64,000 bases of DNA from Pseudomonas cerasi. GTDB lineage: Bacteria > Pseudomonadota > Gammaproteobacteria > Pseudomonadales > Pseudomonadaceae. Position 1 is the stretch's first letter, and each line of letters starts with the position of its first letter. The stretch covers positions 2,637,001-2,701,000 of the forward strand of contig NZ_LT222319.1 of assembly GCF_900074915.1 (NCBI RefSeq), read 5' to 3'. The translations under genes were made by a program, and so were the position numbers. Below the pieces are notes generated by a model, which did not search any database, was not told the DNA's origin, and saw only the letters and a list, made by a program, of their open reading frames with translations. Below are positions 7,679 through 16,911 of this stretch, piece by piece.

Positions 7679-8910
7679 TGTGCACTCCTTGCATAGGCGC
7701 TAAAGGCCTCGGTCGATAGTAGTTGTACGCCGCGGCTCTGCCAGCGGTCGGTTTGAGATTTGAAGAAGCCAGAGCAATGTTTGACGGCAGCGCATTGTTG
7801 GCAGGTATCGATGAACAGATTCTTCCAGTCCGAGATGCTCTGGCGGGCGAAACGCGAGAGGTGAGCCGGGATTAGGCACAGGGGCAAGTTGTAGATCGAG
7901 ACCGGCACTCCGCGGTTGAACAGGAAATACACGGCCTGGCTCAACGACTCTTGATAGTCCAGCGGGTCAATCCACAGTTCTTCGTAGTTTTTCCTGGCCA
8001 GGCCGGTGCTTTCGATACCCATCAGCGCAACATGCCGCACGAAGGGCAGGTTCCTGAACACGTAATGGGCGAGCTCGGGTAAGCGTGGTGTGGTCAGGCG
8101 ATTGAGTACCACGCGTATCTCGACGATCTGGTTGGCGCGCGCCAGGTTGTAAAGACCTTGCAGGGTTTCGCTGAACGCGCCTGGAGCCTGCACCACATGA
8201 TCATGATCTTCTGCATTGTCGGCATACAGCGGGATGCCCCAACTCAACTGAGGGTGGCCGATGGCAGAGAGCGCTGCGATCCAGCTCGGGTCTTGGAACA
8301 GACGCCCGTTGCTGAGCACATGAATGGATTTCTGAGGCAAAACGGCTCTGCACTTGGCCAGGATTTCGAGCAGGCCGTCGCGATAAAGCGTTGGTTCTCC
8401 GCCGCTGATTCCCAGATTTTCCTCGCCCGGGTCCATCAGGTCGATCAGCCGTAGGTTCTCCTCGATGTGCCAACGGTCATCGATATCTTTGGGCGGCTGC
8501 GAGCACATCAGGCAGAGGCTGTTGCAACGATCGGTCATGAACAGCAGGTTGCTGTCTGAGCCTCGTCGATAGAGCACTCGCACCATCGCGTTGCCTGGTG
8601 TGATGGCAATGACATCGCCGGGCTGCACGACATCCGCATCTTTAGGGGTGTGCAGGTGTGGCCGCGCGCTGTCGAAGTCGCCGATCATTGGCTCTGGGAT
8701 CAGGAATCCACCCACTGGTAATGAGAGCAGATACGGGATCCGTAGCCGTTCTTCGTTTGGCAGCCAAAGCAGCAGGTCACCGAACTCAGCGCTTCCAGCA
8801 CAAACAGCCAGGCCTTGTTCGATGAACTCATCCAGAGTGATGACCTTGAGCAGTTTCGGCTCATTCAGATGATGGATTTCGAAGTGGGTATCTTTGCGTA
8901 GCATCGCCAT
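7675..8910 (-). CDS. hxsC: His-Xaa-Ser system radical SAM maturase HxsC
   Basis: A radical SAM enzyme of 411 residues with the 4Fe-4S motif CNSLCLMC (Cys129, Cys133, Cys136), followed by SGGEPTLYRDGLLEI (the GGEP SAM-binding element). A C-terminal cysteine group CQQCAAVKHC (370, 373, 379) may ligate a further cluster. The N-terminal about 120 residues lack cysteine motifs and may bind the leader peptide. I use ATG 8910 because it overlaps the hxsB stop as TGATG with AGGGG upstream; a longer open frame to 9003 would run deep into hxsB. Inferred role: post-translational modification of the HxsA repeat, acting with HxsB. Confidence 0.88.
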   Translation of the reverse strand: MAMLRKDTHFEIHHLNEPKLLKVITLDEFIEQGLAVCAGSAEFGDLLLWLPNEERLRIPYLLSLPVGGFLIPEPMIGDFDSARPHLHTPKDADVVQPGDVIAITPGNAMVRVLYRRGSDSNLLFMTDRCNSLCLMCSQPPKDIDDRWHIEENLRLIDLMDPGEENLGISGGEPTLYRDGLLEILAKCRAVLPQKSIHVLSNGRLFQDPSWIAALSAIGHPQLSWGIPLYADNAEDHDHVVQAPGAFSETLQGLYNLARANQIVEIRVVLNRLTTPRLPELAHYVFRNLPFVRHVALMGIESTGLARKNYEELWIDPLDYQESLSQAVYFLFNRGVPVSIYNLPLCLIPAHLSRFARQSISDWKNLFIDTCQQCAAVKHCSGFFKSQTDRWQSRGVQLLSTEAFSAYARSAQ

Positions 8911-10397
8911 CAGCCCCTGTAACCCGGGAACCGGACATCGTTGTAAGAGCGCCTGTTCAACCAAGACAGCAGCACCCTCTGCACGTTGTCGTCGCCATCG
9001 CAAAGCAGGCCGAAAAGATGCTTCAGCAGCCCCATGTTCTTCTTGCAGAAGCTGCTGAACACTCGGTGTCCGATCGGGTCAGCTTGGCGGGCATAGTGTT
9101 CGACGGGGTCAGCACCACAGTACGGGACAAGTGCGCAGTCGGAGCAGCCCGGCAGCGCCTCTGCTACACCACTGGCGAGCAACGCATTCATAACGGGCGA
9201 TGCGAGTAATTCAGACAAGGGTTGCTGCACGGTGCCTAGCCTCAAGCCGTCTTCACCCATCTCCAGCAACATCCGGGCTTCGTCCGAGGGATAGACGTAA
9301 CCGTCATAGTTGTAAACCAGCACCGCAGTGCCTGCGCCAGCAGGGGAGCGCAGGTCTACATAACCGGAGGAGAAGGGTGTCAGGATATTCTTCAACAGCA
9401 GGCTCGTATAACTCTCTGAGAGGTATACACCCTGTTGGTTGATATTTAGCAAATAAGCCAGTGCCTCCTTGTAGAAGGCCAGGTATCGCTCAATAGTGTA
9501 ATCGAGTCGATGGGCACTCTTGGTGGCAAACCCATAAGGGCTCAGAGGCCGAAGCGAGATGCTGGAGAAGCCTTGGTTTACATACTCATCGATGATCGCT
9601 TTAGGTTGTTCGAGGCTTCTTGAAGTCAGCGTGGTTAGCGCGGAAACGGCATCATGGCCAAGGCGCTCACGGACCCACTGGATGCCTTTTAAAGTGCGTT
9701 CGTAGGAGTTTCGTAACGGAGTAGGGCGGTTGGCATTGTGCAAGGGCGCCGGTCCATCGAGCGAGGTCGAAAACTGGATGCGATTCTGTTCTGCGAAATC
9801 GAGTATTTCCTCTGTCAGATGATGCAGCGTGGTGGTGATGACAAACTGGATATCCCGTTGTTCGACCACGTTCCGTTCAACGACCCATTCGACAATCTGG
9901 CGGACACGCTCGAAGGCCAGAAGCGGCTCGCCACCCTGAAACTCCACAGTCAGAGCAGGAGCGTTCGATTCGAACAGGCGATCGACCGCCGCCTGTGCAT
10001 CCGCTTCCGACAGGTCGTGGCCGGCCCCTCCCAGAGGAGCCCGCGACACTTGGCAGTATTGGCAGGTATGGTTGCAGCGCAATGTAACCACGAACAAGTG
10101 GAGTGCAGGGCCTTGGAAGAGGAAGTCCTTGCGGCTGCGATACTGCGCGGCCATTTCCGGGAGCGGGTCGTGGCGGCCTGGTTCGTAGATGAAGTGGCGG
10201 GCCAGCAGGTCCTTGTAGAAGGGCGTACTTGCTTGAAGATCGAAGTAACTGAGGGCTCGCAATTGCGCGTCGTTCACGTGCATGTACTCACCGGTATCGG
10301 AGGTGAGCAGGATGTCACGGTCACGTCCCGTATTCATGCGCATGAATCGAAAAGGCAACAAGTGGTAGTGCTTGGCGTCTGTCGCAATCAGTGTCAC
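8910..10397 (-). CDS. hxsB: His-Xaa-Ser system radical SAM maturase HxsB
   Basis: A radical SAM/SPASM-type enzyme of 495 residues. The SAM cluster motif is CNHTCQYC (Cys108, 112, 115), with VEFQGGEPLLAF as the GGEP element. The C-terminal SPASM-like auxiliary-cluster cysteines are GCSDCALVPYC (418, 421, 427), SSFCKK (451) and Cys466. The N-terminal YHLLPFRFMRMN is typical of the family. GTG 10397 overlaps the hxsD stop as GTGA, the same coupling seen between hxsC and hxsA. An ATG at 10412 is a possible alternative but has a poor ribosome site. Two different radical SAM proteins in one operon suggest sequential or joint modification of HxsA. Confidence 0.88.
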   Translation of the reverse strand: MTLIATDAKHYHLLPFRFMRMNTGRDRDILLTSDTGEYMHVNDAQLRALSYFDLQASTPFYKDLLARHFIYEPGRHDPLPEMAAQYRSRKDFLFQGPALHLFVVTLRCNHTCQYCQVSRAPLGGAGHDLSEADAQAAVDRLFESNAPALTVEFQGGEPLLAFERVRQIVEWVVERNVVEQRDIQFVITTTLHHLTEEILDFAEQNRIQFSTSLDGPAPLHNANRPTPLRNSYERTLKGIQWVRERLGHDAVSALTTLTSRSLEQPKAIIDEYVNQGFSSISLRPLSPYGFATKSAHRLDYTIERYLAFYKEALAYLLNINQQGVYLSESYTSLLLKNILTPFSSGYVDLRSPAGAGTAVLVYNYDGYVYPSDEARMLLEMGEDGLRLGTVQQPLSELLASPVMNALLASGVAEALPGCSDCALVPYCGADPVEHYARQADPIGHRVFSSFCKKNMGLLKHLFGLLCDGDDNVQRVLLSWLNRRSYNDVRFPGYRG

Positions 10398-10693
10398 TGC
10401 GAAACCCCACATCCAGCGAGCGCGGCTCGGGCCAGGATTTCACGTAATTCTGTTGTTTCGCGGTTAATATGGTCGCGTAGGGCGAAGTCGTTCAGATGCT
10501 GGAGGATCAGTGAGTGAGCTTGCTCTGGGGACAGCGCTAGCCTTGCTTCGGCAGGGTGGGCCGTGAGGCTAATCTGATTGGTTTCAATACTGACCTGGAT
10601 CGCGACAATGTCGGCCAGTGAATAAGCGGCGCGTTGCACTACGCTGAGCGGGTAGGCTGGGCTGTCGAGTTTCAGCGTGACTGGCCATGTCAT
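10394..10693 (-). CDS. hxsD: His-Xaa-Ser system protein HxsD
   Basis: A small 99-residue protein at the head of the operon. Its composition and position match HxsD: YPLSVVQRAAYSLADIVAIQ followed by an alternating strand pattern (VSIETNQISLTAHP) and a charged helix (HLNDFALRDHINRETTELREILARAAL). It has no cysteine motif apart from one Cys near the end. By analogy with other radical SAM peptide systems it may be a peptide-binding or escort protein, but this is inference. It starts at ATG 10693 and overlaps hxsB by four bases. Confidence 0.8.
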   Translation of the reverse strand: MTWPVTLKLDSPAYPLSVVQRAAYSLADIVAIQVSIETNQISLTAHPAEARLALSPEQAHSLILQHLNDFALRDHINRETTELREILARAALAGCGVSQ

Positions 10694-11036
10694 CGGGACC
10701 GCTCCTTCAAATCCGTTGGGAACGTGTGAATTTTGCTGGTTGTCGAAGCATTATGCCATCATATTTTTTTATATTTGCACGCATCTGTCCAGAGTGGTGG
10801 GTGACGCGCTCACTACGGCTCTGCCATTGATATGGGGCGGGCCGAGGGCTCATATCTCCCCCAGTCCACCCACCCTCATCAATAGCTCACTGGACCTCAG
10901 GCTGCGCATCCTTTTCAAACCATCCAAAGCATGCCCACAGATATGCTCCCAACGTAGCAATCCTCTGAAAGTAAATAGATCTCCGTGACCCATGAAAAGC
11001 CGGAAATAACCAGCTAAACAGCCTGCCCAACGACCC
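10694..11036 (-). other. intergenic region carrying the presumed hxs operon promoter
   Basis: No gene is seen in these 343 bases. A clearly AT-rich stretch at 10750-10777 lies 60-85 bases upstream of hxsD. Read on the minus strand it contains CATAAT and TATGAT, usable as -10 elements, but no good -35 box, so the promoter position is uncertain. No inverted repeat typical of a terminator is visible after the LysR gene, which ends at 11037 and reads toward this region. Confidence 0.3.
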
Positions 11037-11951
11037 CTAAAGACTATCCGGATCCCAAAAAAACATCTGAATCCGCGACCTCAACCAACGCTCCCCCGGA
11101 TCATTATCCTGCGCGCCGCGCCAAGCCATGTGCAGTTCGAACGTTCGGGTTTCAATCGGCAGGTCTTCAGAGCGCACGCCTCCTGCGGCGGTCAGGACCT
11201 GCGCCGCATAATCAGGCACGGTGGCGATGATGTCGGTGCCGGTGAGCAGTGTGGCCAGGCCGTTGAACTGGGGCACGGCGAGGACGACGTGGCGTTTGCG
11301 GTCGAGTTTCTCGAGGTGTTCGTCGATGAAGCCGCTCAGGTCGCCGGCGAAGGAGACCAGTGCGTGGGGGCGGGCGCAGAAGTCGTCGAGGCTCAACGGG
11401 CCGGGTATCGAGTCGGCGCGCAGCAGTTGCGGCTTGCTCCTGCGCAAGACCTTGCGCTTGGCGTTGGCGGGCAGGTCCTGGGTGTAGCTGACGCCGACGG
11501 AAATCTCCCCGGAGGCGAGCAGGGGAGGCATGAGGATGTAATTGACTCGTCTGACCACCAGCACAATGCCCGGCGCTTCGGAGCGCAGACGCTTGAGCAG
11601 GGTGGGCAGCAGCGCGAACTCGACGTCATCGGACAGGCCGATGCGGAACACCGAGGTGCTGGTCGCCGGGTCGAACTCTGAGGCGCGGCTGACCGCTGTC
11701 GAGATGGAGTCGAGTGCCGGGGAGAGCAGGGCGAAGATTTCCGTCGCTCGGGCGGTGGGCTCCATGCTGCGCCCGGTGCGCACGAACAGTGGATCATCGA
11801 ACAGGCCGCGTAGCCGCGACAGCGCAGCGCTGATTGCCGGCTGGCCGAGAAACAGCTTTTCCGCCGCACGTGTGACGCTGCGCTCATGCATCAGGGTCTC
11901 GAAAACGATGAGCAAGTTGAGGTCGACGCGACGCAGGTCGTTGCGATTCAT
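11037..11951 (-). CDS. LysR-family transcriptional regulator
   Basis: A 304-residue regulator. Residues about 8-67 are the LysR winged helix-turn-helix (LNLLIVFETLMHERSVTRAA, GQPAISAALSRLRGLFDDPL, FVRTGRSMEPT). The remainder is a two-lobed periplasmic-binding-like effector domain. The DDPLFVR-T-RSMEPT wording is close to the NodD/LeuO/PcpR subgroup. It is divergent from a zinc-independent quinone-reductase-like dehydrogenase gene 310 bases away, its probable target. The effector is unknown. Full length; ATG start at 11951. Confidence 0.88.
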   Translation of the reverse strand: MNRNDLRRVDLNLLIVFETLMHERSVTRAAEKLFLGQPAISAALSRLRGLFDDPLFVRTGRSMEPTARATEIFALLSPALDSISTAVSRASEFDPATSTSVFRIGLSDDVEFALLPTLLKRLRSEAPGIVLVVRRVNYILMPPLLASGEISVGVSYTQDLPANAKRKVLRRSKPQLLRADSIPGPLSLDDFCARPHALVSFAGDLSGFIDEHLEKLDRKRHVVLAVPQFNGLATLLTGTDIIATVPDYAAQVLTAAGGVRSEDLPIETRTFELHMAWRGAQDNDPGERWLRSRIQMFFWDPDSL

Positions 11952-12261
11952 GCGGAATATCTCGGGCCATTTGTCGGTTGAGGACGTGAGCAGGGTGCGA
12001 TAGTACGAGCAAATGCGGGTCGGGCGCAGCGAAAATTACTGTGAGGGTTACTGAATGTCCACACGGCTTGCAATGTTTCGTCGACATGCGAACAATGGCG
12101 GCCATTACGCGCATCGACGCCCAGACGCTGTCTGGCTGCGCCGTGCAGCGCACAGGACACAATCGATGACAGGCATGTCGACTATTAATAGCCACCGATG
12201 GTGTTGCCGGCAATGCCCGGATAAAGTTTGTGGCATCAAGGTTCACCAGGCGAGGTTCTAA
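11952..12261. other. shared regulatory region of LysR gene and dehydrogenase gene
   Basis: No credible gene lies here. A long minus-strand open frame across it is a shadow with low-complexity composition. The segment around 12180-12190 (CGACTATTAATAGCC) is a short AT-rich patch that could carry a -10 element for the dehydrogenase gene. LysR proteins normally bind between such divergent genes, but I cannot single out a convincing T-N11-A box. Confidence 0.3.
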
Positions 12262-13284
12262 ATGTCCCGCACGATCCGTTTTCACCAGTTTGGCCCGGCC
12301 GAGGTGCTCAAAGTCGAAGAGCATCCTGTCGCGTCGCCTGTCACCGGCGAGGTGCAGGTGCGTGTTCAGGCCATCGGTGTCAGCTGGTACGACGTTCTTT
12401 GGCGGCAAAATCTCGCATCTACCCATGCCCGGCTGCCTGCCGGTCTGGGTTATGAGATGGCTGGCGTGGTTACCGCGCTGGGCGACGGTGTGGATGATCT
12501 GCAAGTAGGCGACAAGGTCGCCAGTTTTCCTGCGGCCGATGCCAACCAGCACCCGGTCTACGGCGAATCCATCGTCATGCCGCGCCGTGCATTGACCCGC
12601 TACCCAGATGCGTTGACTCCGGTCCAGGCCAGCGTGCATTACACGCCGTATCTGGTGGCGTACTTTGCATACGTTGATCTGGCGCGTATCAAGTCCGGTC
12701 AAACCGTACTGGTCACCGACGCCAGCCACTGCTCCGGCCCTGCATTCGTGCAGTTGGGCAAGGCACTGGGGGCTCGGGTTATCGCCGCGACCAAGACCGA
12801 GGATGCTCGTGAGTACCTGCTGTCACTGGGCGCTGAAAAAGTGGTGGTCACCGAAGAACAGGACTTGTTGATGGCGATCAACAAGTACACCGACAACCGT
12901 GGTGTCGATGCCGTCTTCGATGGCCTTGGCGGTCCGCAGATGTCGATCATGGGCGATGTGCTTGCGCCGCGTGGCAGTCTGGTGCTGTATGGCCTGCAAG
13001 GCGGTAATCAGACGCCGTTTCCGGCCTGTGCCGCTTTCCAGAAGAACATCCAGTTCTACGTGCATTGCCTGGGCAATTTCACCGGCAAGCCCGAGCTGGG
13101 CATTACCCAGGATGAGGCCGCACTGCAACGCGCCTTGCAGCAGATCAATCAGATGACCGCCGACAAGGTATTGGCGCCGTTGCAGACGCGCAGCTTTCCG
13201 TTCGAGCAGGTGGTGCAGGCGCACCGTTACATGGATGTCTGCCCGATTGGCGGGCGTGCGGTGCTGGAAGTCGAGGCGGTCTGA
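12262..13284 (+). CDS. zinc-independent MDR-family dehydrogenase / quinone reductase-like protein
   Basis: A 340-residue medium-chain dehydrogenase/reductase. The N-terminal GroES-like half has EVQVRVQAIGVSWYDVLWRQ and GLGYEMAGVVTALGDGV. The nucleotide-binding half has the variant loop VLVTDASHCSGPAFVQLGKALGARVIAATK in place of the classical AGAGGVG, then GVDAVFDGLGGP. The catalytic and structural zinc cysteine patterns of true alcohol dehydrogenases are absent, so it is nearer to NADPH:quinone reductases. A strong terminator follows 30 bases after the stop, so it is a single-gene unit, probably under the divergent LysR regulator. Substrate unknown. Confidence 0.85.
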   Translation: MSRTIRFHQFGPAEVLKVEEHPVASPVTGEVQVRVQAIGVSWYDVLWRQNLASTHARLPAGLGYEMAGVVTALGDGVDDLQVGDKVASFPAADANQHPVYGESIVMPRRALTRYPDALTPVQASVHYTPYLVAYFAYVDLARIKSGQTVLVTDASHCSGPAFVQLGKALGARVIAATKTEDAREYLLSLGAEKVVVTEEQDLLMAINKYTDNRGVDAVFDGLGGPQMSIMGDVLAPRGSLVLYGLQGGNQTPFPACAAFQKNIQFYVHCLGNFTGKPELGITQDEAALQRALQQINQMTADKVLAPLQTRSFPFEQVVQAHRYMDVCPIGGRAVLEVEAV

Positions 13285-13314
13285 TTCATCACCTCCTGTC
13301 AGCGCTCGTTATTG

Positions 13315-13341
13315 AAAAGCCTTCCGAACGGAAGGCTTTTT
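13315..13341 (+). terminator. intrinsic terminator of the dehydrogenase gene
   Basis: The perfect 11-bp stem AAAAGCCTTCC / GGAAGGCTTTT with a GAAC loop ends in a T run. It is symmetrical enough to work on both strands. Confidence 0.9.
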
Positions 13342-13873
13342 GCATTCCACATCGAAAAAGAACACCACGAATTAAACACTTCTGAATAATGCCCCTGTCA
13401 GTTTTTCTGGAAGTGGGGTAGCCGTGAATGAATATTAAAAAGAGCATCGCAGCGGCAGGGCCGTCTCGACTGTTTATTTAAGTGTATTGGCGCTGACAGT
13501 CACGGCGACTTATAAATGTCCTTTCCCACGGGCTAGAATGAAACAGTAACTGGATCGATGCCCCAAGGGCATCGGTAAAGCCTGAACAGCCTGCCTGAAG
13601 GGTTTGCAGGCTATGGCTTTCAAGCGTTTCGCGTGTCTCATGAGTTCGATAGTACAATTAAACGATTTGTTTAAGTTGTTGAGGGTGTTCTGCTGGCTGC
13701 ACTGTTTTTTAAAGCAAACTGTCTATTGTAATTGTTTTAAAGATACTGATAATGCGTCGGTAATTACCACTCAGGGAATGAGTCATGCTCGACTATAAAT
13801 TGAGTTGTCAGCTTGATGTTCAATGTTCTGTCTGCACCGTGTCATGCCTTGAGCGACAGACAGGTGACGCACG
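13342..13873 (+). other. AT-richer non-coding region upstream of the PP-loop pseudogene
   Basis: No supportable gene in 532 bases. Base composition is visibly AT-richer than the flanks from about 13640 to 13800, as expected for promoter DNA or recently acquired sequence. A hairpin AGCCTGC (13588-13594) / GCAGGCT (13606-13612) lacks a following T run and is not a clear terminator. Short open frames (for example from 13604) are Cys/Phe-rich and have no ribosome site. Confidence 0.35.
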
Positions 13874-15383
13874 ATGAGTTCTATTCACGAACAGGCAATG
13901 AATTATGTCTACCAGCAAGTGCTGCAACGCTTGTTGGGGTACTTCTCGCGCGCAGAGCGCACCGCGCTGCAACTGTTGATCCAGCGCCTGATTGTTGCGG
14001 CTGGCGGCATCGAGCAGATTGCCGGCTTCAAGGTGCTGGTGGCTTTCGGTGGTGGCAAGGACAGTGCCTACACGCTGGCCTTTCTGCGCGCTGCGCGCTG
14101 CGCAGTTGAGTATTGCCTGCCGTTCGCCCGGCACATTCAACCTGCGGGTTGCCAATCGGCGTCACGCGGGCATGACCCCTGCGGTGATGGATAACATCAA
14201 CCGCACCTATTCAGCGTTGTTTCTGTACGACGACCCGCGTGTCGAGATGCTGATGATCGACAGTCAGTACACACAGGCCTTCGAGCCGGATCTGCCTTTT
14301 TCCAGCGCGGGGCGTGAGCAGAATCGTCTGGACATGCTGCTGGGTGGGCACCTGTCCGCTGGCGACGCCCGCACCACGTTTTGCAATACCTGTTACCTCG
14401 GGCTTGCGGAGTTTCTAGGACGCGCCCTGAGCTGGGGCAATGGCGTCGATGCGGTCGTCAGCGGCGACTCGCGCAGAGAGCAGCGTCAGTATGCGACCTG
14501 GATCATGCGACTGGCCCAGCGTACCGGGCAATATTCGGGCAGTTGGGGCAAGCAGACGCTGGCCAGCGTGCTCAAGGTCATCGATACGATTGGCCAGGCT
14601 TACTATCACGAGCTGTACGGGGAGGGCGATGACAGCCCGCCGGCAAGTCGAGCCATGACGCTGCCTGAAAAAAGCAGCTCGCCGGCGTTCATTACCATTG
14701 CCGATCTGGTCAGTTGCAAGGCGGACGAACACTGGAACCTGCTGACCGAGTTTCTCGATTTTCGCTTCGATGATCTGTCGTTCAGCTTCAGTGAGTCCGA
14801 TTGCGCCAACCCTTTGTTGATGGCCCACATGCGTGGCCTGACCGCGCAATACCTGCAAGCGCGTACTTATGCCGACGGGATCGCCGAATACCTTGAACTG
14901 GCGACGTCACTGATGCGCAGAAAGCAGATGCCGCCACGATTGATCGACCAGACGCTCAGCGCTTATGCCGGTCGGGCGCGCATCGAGGCGCGTCGCGAGC
15001 TGGCATCGGGCTTCGCTCAGGAGGGCTTCGGCCTGAACGAGACTCAACTGGTGTGCATGCTGTTTTCGCCGTTCGTCGATCATGGCCATGGCCTGGAGTC
15101 CTTTCTGCGCAGTTGCCACCCAGGGATGCTGGTAGCGCTGCCGGATCTGCACAAGGCGCTGTCGGGTTCGACGGCGCCGGATCAGGTCATGCAGTGGCTG
15201 GTGGATATCAGCGGTTTGAGCCTCAAGTCATTGCACAACCTTTACGGCAAGCAGCGGGTGAACTTCGACGACCCGCAGTCAATCATCGCCAGAATCCGTG
15301 CAGCCGATCCTGACAAGCGCCGGATCATGACCGTCGACCCGGCGACGGGGCAGGCAGTGGCCGAGATGCTCTCGGGACGCTGA
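13874..15383 (+). pseudogene. PP-loop ATP pyrophosphatase family protein, frameshifted
   Basis: The N-terminal frame (start ATG 13874, AGGTGA upstream) contains VLVAFGGGKDSAYTLAFLRAA, with the SGGxDS-like PP-loop GGGKDS at residues 59-64, the ATP-binding signature of the adenine nucleotide alpha hydrolase family. After residue about 83 the coding frame moves to +1 and continues as PGTFNLRVANRRHAGMTPAV to a stop at 15383, including FCNTCYLGLAEFLG and VVSGDSRREQRQYA. The span is 1510 bases, one more than a multiple of three. Removing one T of the TT at 14123-14124 would join the frames. The intact protein would be about 502 residues. Either a recent pseudogene or a sequencing error. The adenylated substrate is unknown; the MocR gene downstream is on the same strand. 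Confidence 0.7.
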
Positions 15384-15474
15384 TCCGGTTGCCAGGCATG
15401 GCTGCTACCGGCAAACGGCGGCGGTCATATAGCAATGTTCTGAAGCCTGTTCTGGTTGAGCGGTGGATACCTGC

Positions 15475-16881
15475 ATGAAAAACAACACGGATTTCGCCTA
15501 TCAGGCGGTCTACCGCTACCTGGTGCGTCTGGTTGACCAGCAGCAGGGCGAGCTGGCACTGAAAATGCCGTCATTGCGACAGCTGGCCCAGCGACTGAAC
15601 GTATCAATATCGACGGTGCAAAGCGCCTACTCGCTGCTGGAAAAGGAAGGGCGCGTTTATTCGCTGCCAAAATCAGGCTATTACTCGGTACCGCGCAGCT
15701 TGAGTGCGCAGGGCCTGGTGATACCGGACGCAGACGGCGATCTTTTGCAGGCCCTGTACGACAACGCCCGTCGCCCCGGCATGGCGTTGCTGGGCTGCGA
15801 TGAACCGGCGCTTTTGCACGCTCAGGACAATCCGCTGCCGGAAATGGAGCGCGAGCTGGGCAGGCATTACCCGCGTCAGCGGGACCCGGTTTTTCAGCCA
15901 TGCGGTGAGCCAGAACTTCGCACGGCAATTGCCGCCCGTTATACCTACGATGCAGTGCATTGCTGGCACGCTGAGAATGTCTATATCGCTGCTGACTTTC
16001 ATGGCGCATTCAAGGCGGTGCTCGGCACGCTGGGCCTGTGCGGCGGCACGGTACTGGTGGAATCGCCCTGTGCCTGGGCGTTGTTGCGCTTGCTGCAATC
16101 CTTCGACATCCGGGTAATCGAACTGCCGCTGGACGAGACCGGCTGCCTTGATGCTGTCCGGCTCGACGGCCTGTTGCGCGGCCATGACATCGGGCTTGCC
16201 GTGTTGCCCTCGTTGCTGAACCCGGTGCGAGGCAGCATGCGTGCGCAGAACAACAGCCAGACTGTCGCCGAAGTGCTCAACCGTCATCAAGTCTGGGTGC
16301 TGGAAAACGACAGTCACGCCGGGTTGCAATTTGCCGCCGGGCAGTCTCCGCTGCGGCACTGGATCGACCCTCAGCGGTTGGTGGTCATGGGCGGATTCGA
16401 GAAGAGTCTCGGGCCTGAGGCGCCCTATGCTTACTTGCTGTGCAAGAGCCTGGATGCGCGTTGGCAGCAGTATTTCTGCCTGCGAGCATTCGAGCTGCCG
16501 CCGCTTCGGCAAAGGGCCATCGCCAGGTTATGCAACAGCGGACGTCTAGACAGGCAACTGATGGCGTTGCGCGAGACGCTGACCGAACGCATGCAGTCGA
16601 TGACCCAGCAGCTGGATGAACGGACTGGCGGGATGCTGCGTTATCAGTTGCCCGAGGGCGGCTGCGGCATATGGGCCGAGAGTGCATACCCCGTGGACCT
16701 GCGCCAGGTCTTCGTTGCGCTGCTGGCCCGGTCGATTGTCGTCAGCCCCGGTGAACTGTTCACTTTGCAGAACCGCTACTCGCAACATCTGTGGATCAGT
16801 TATGCCACTGACTGGACTCGTGAACCTGCCAAGCTGCTGGGCGCATTGGCGGAGGCATTGACTCACGCTCGTCTGCCATAG
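15475..16881 (+). CDS. MocR-type GntR/aminotransferase transcriptional regulator
   Basis: A 468-residue protein with a GntR winged helix (MPSLRQLAQRLNVSISTVQS, YSLLEKEGRVYSLPKSGYYS) fused to a fold type I aminotransferase-like domain (LVESPCAWALLRLLQSFDIR, WVLENDSHAGLQFA, VVMGGFEKSLGPEAPYAY with the expected PLP lysine). MocR proteins sense PLP or amino-containing ligands. ATG 15475 is chosen because GGTGG precedes it at 8 bases; a GTG at 15463 is possible. It follows the frameshifted PP-loop gene by 91 bases and may have regulated it. The target is unknown. Confidence 0.85.
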   Translation: MKNNTDFAYQAVYRYLVRLVDQQQGELALKMPSLRQLAQRLNVSISTVQSAYSLLEKEGRVYSLPKSGYYSVPRSLSAQGLVIPDADGDLLQALYDNARRPGMALLGCDEPALLHAQDNPLPEMERELGRHYPRQRDPVFQPCGEPELRTAIAARYTYDAVHCWHAENVYIAADFHGAFKAVLGTLGLCGGTVLVESPCAWALLRLLQSFDIRVIELPLDETGCLDAVRLDGLLRGHDIGLAVLPSLLNPVRGSMRAQNNSQTVAEVLNRHQVWVLENDSHAGLQFAAGQSPLRHWIDPQRLVVMGGFEKSLGPEAPYAYLLCKSLDARWQQYFCLRAFELPPLRQRAIARLCNSGRLDRQLMALRETLTERMQSMTQQLDERTGGMLRYQLPEGGCGIWAESAYPVDLRQVFVALLARSIVVSPGELFTLQNRYSQHLWISYATDWTREPAKLLGALAEALTHARLP

Positions 16882-16911
16882 ACCTCGACATGGCAGGCCG
16901 TCGATCCATTT

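Noticed and set aside
11884..12729. 281-codon minus-strand open frame across the LysR-dehydrogenase gap
   Set aside because: Overlaps the starts of both well-supported genes and has shadow-type composition (His/Arg/Pro-rich, no domain).
13588..13612. Hairpin AGCCTGC/GCAGGCT as a terminator or riboswitch
   Set aside because: No T run and no recognised riboswitch core; it is left unassigned.
14111..14135. Programmed +1 frameshift in the PP-loop gene
   Set aside because: No recognised slippery codon plus stop arrangement is present at the crossing; a one-base insertion or sequencing error is simpler, though comparison with homologues would decide.
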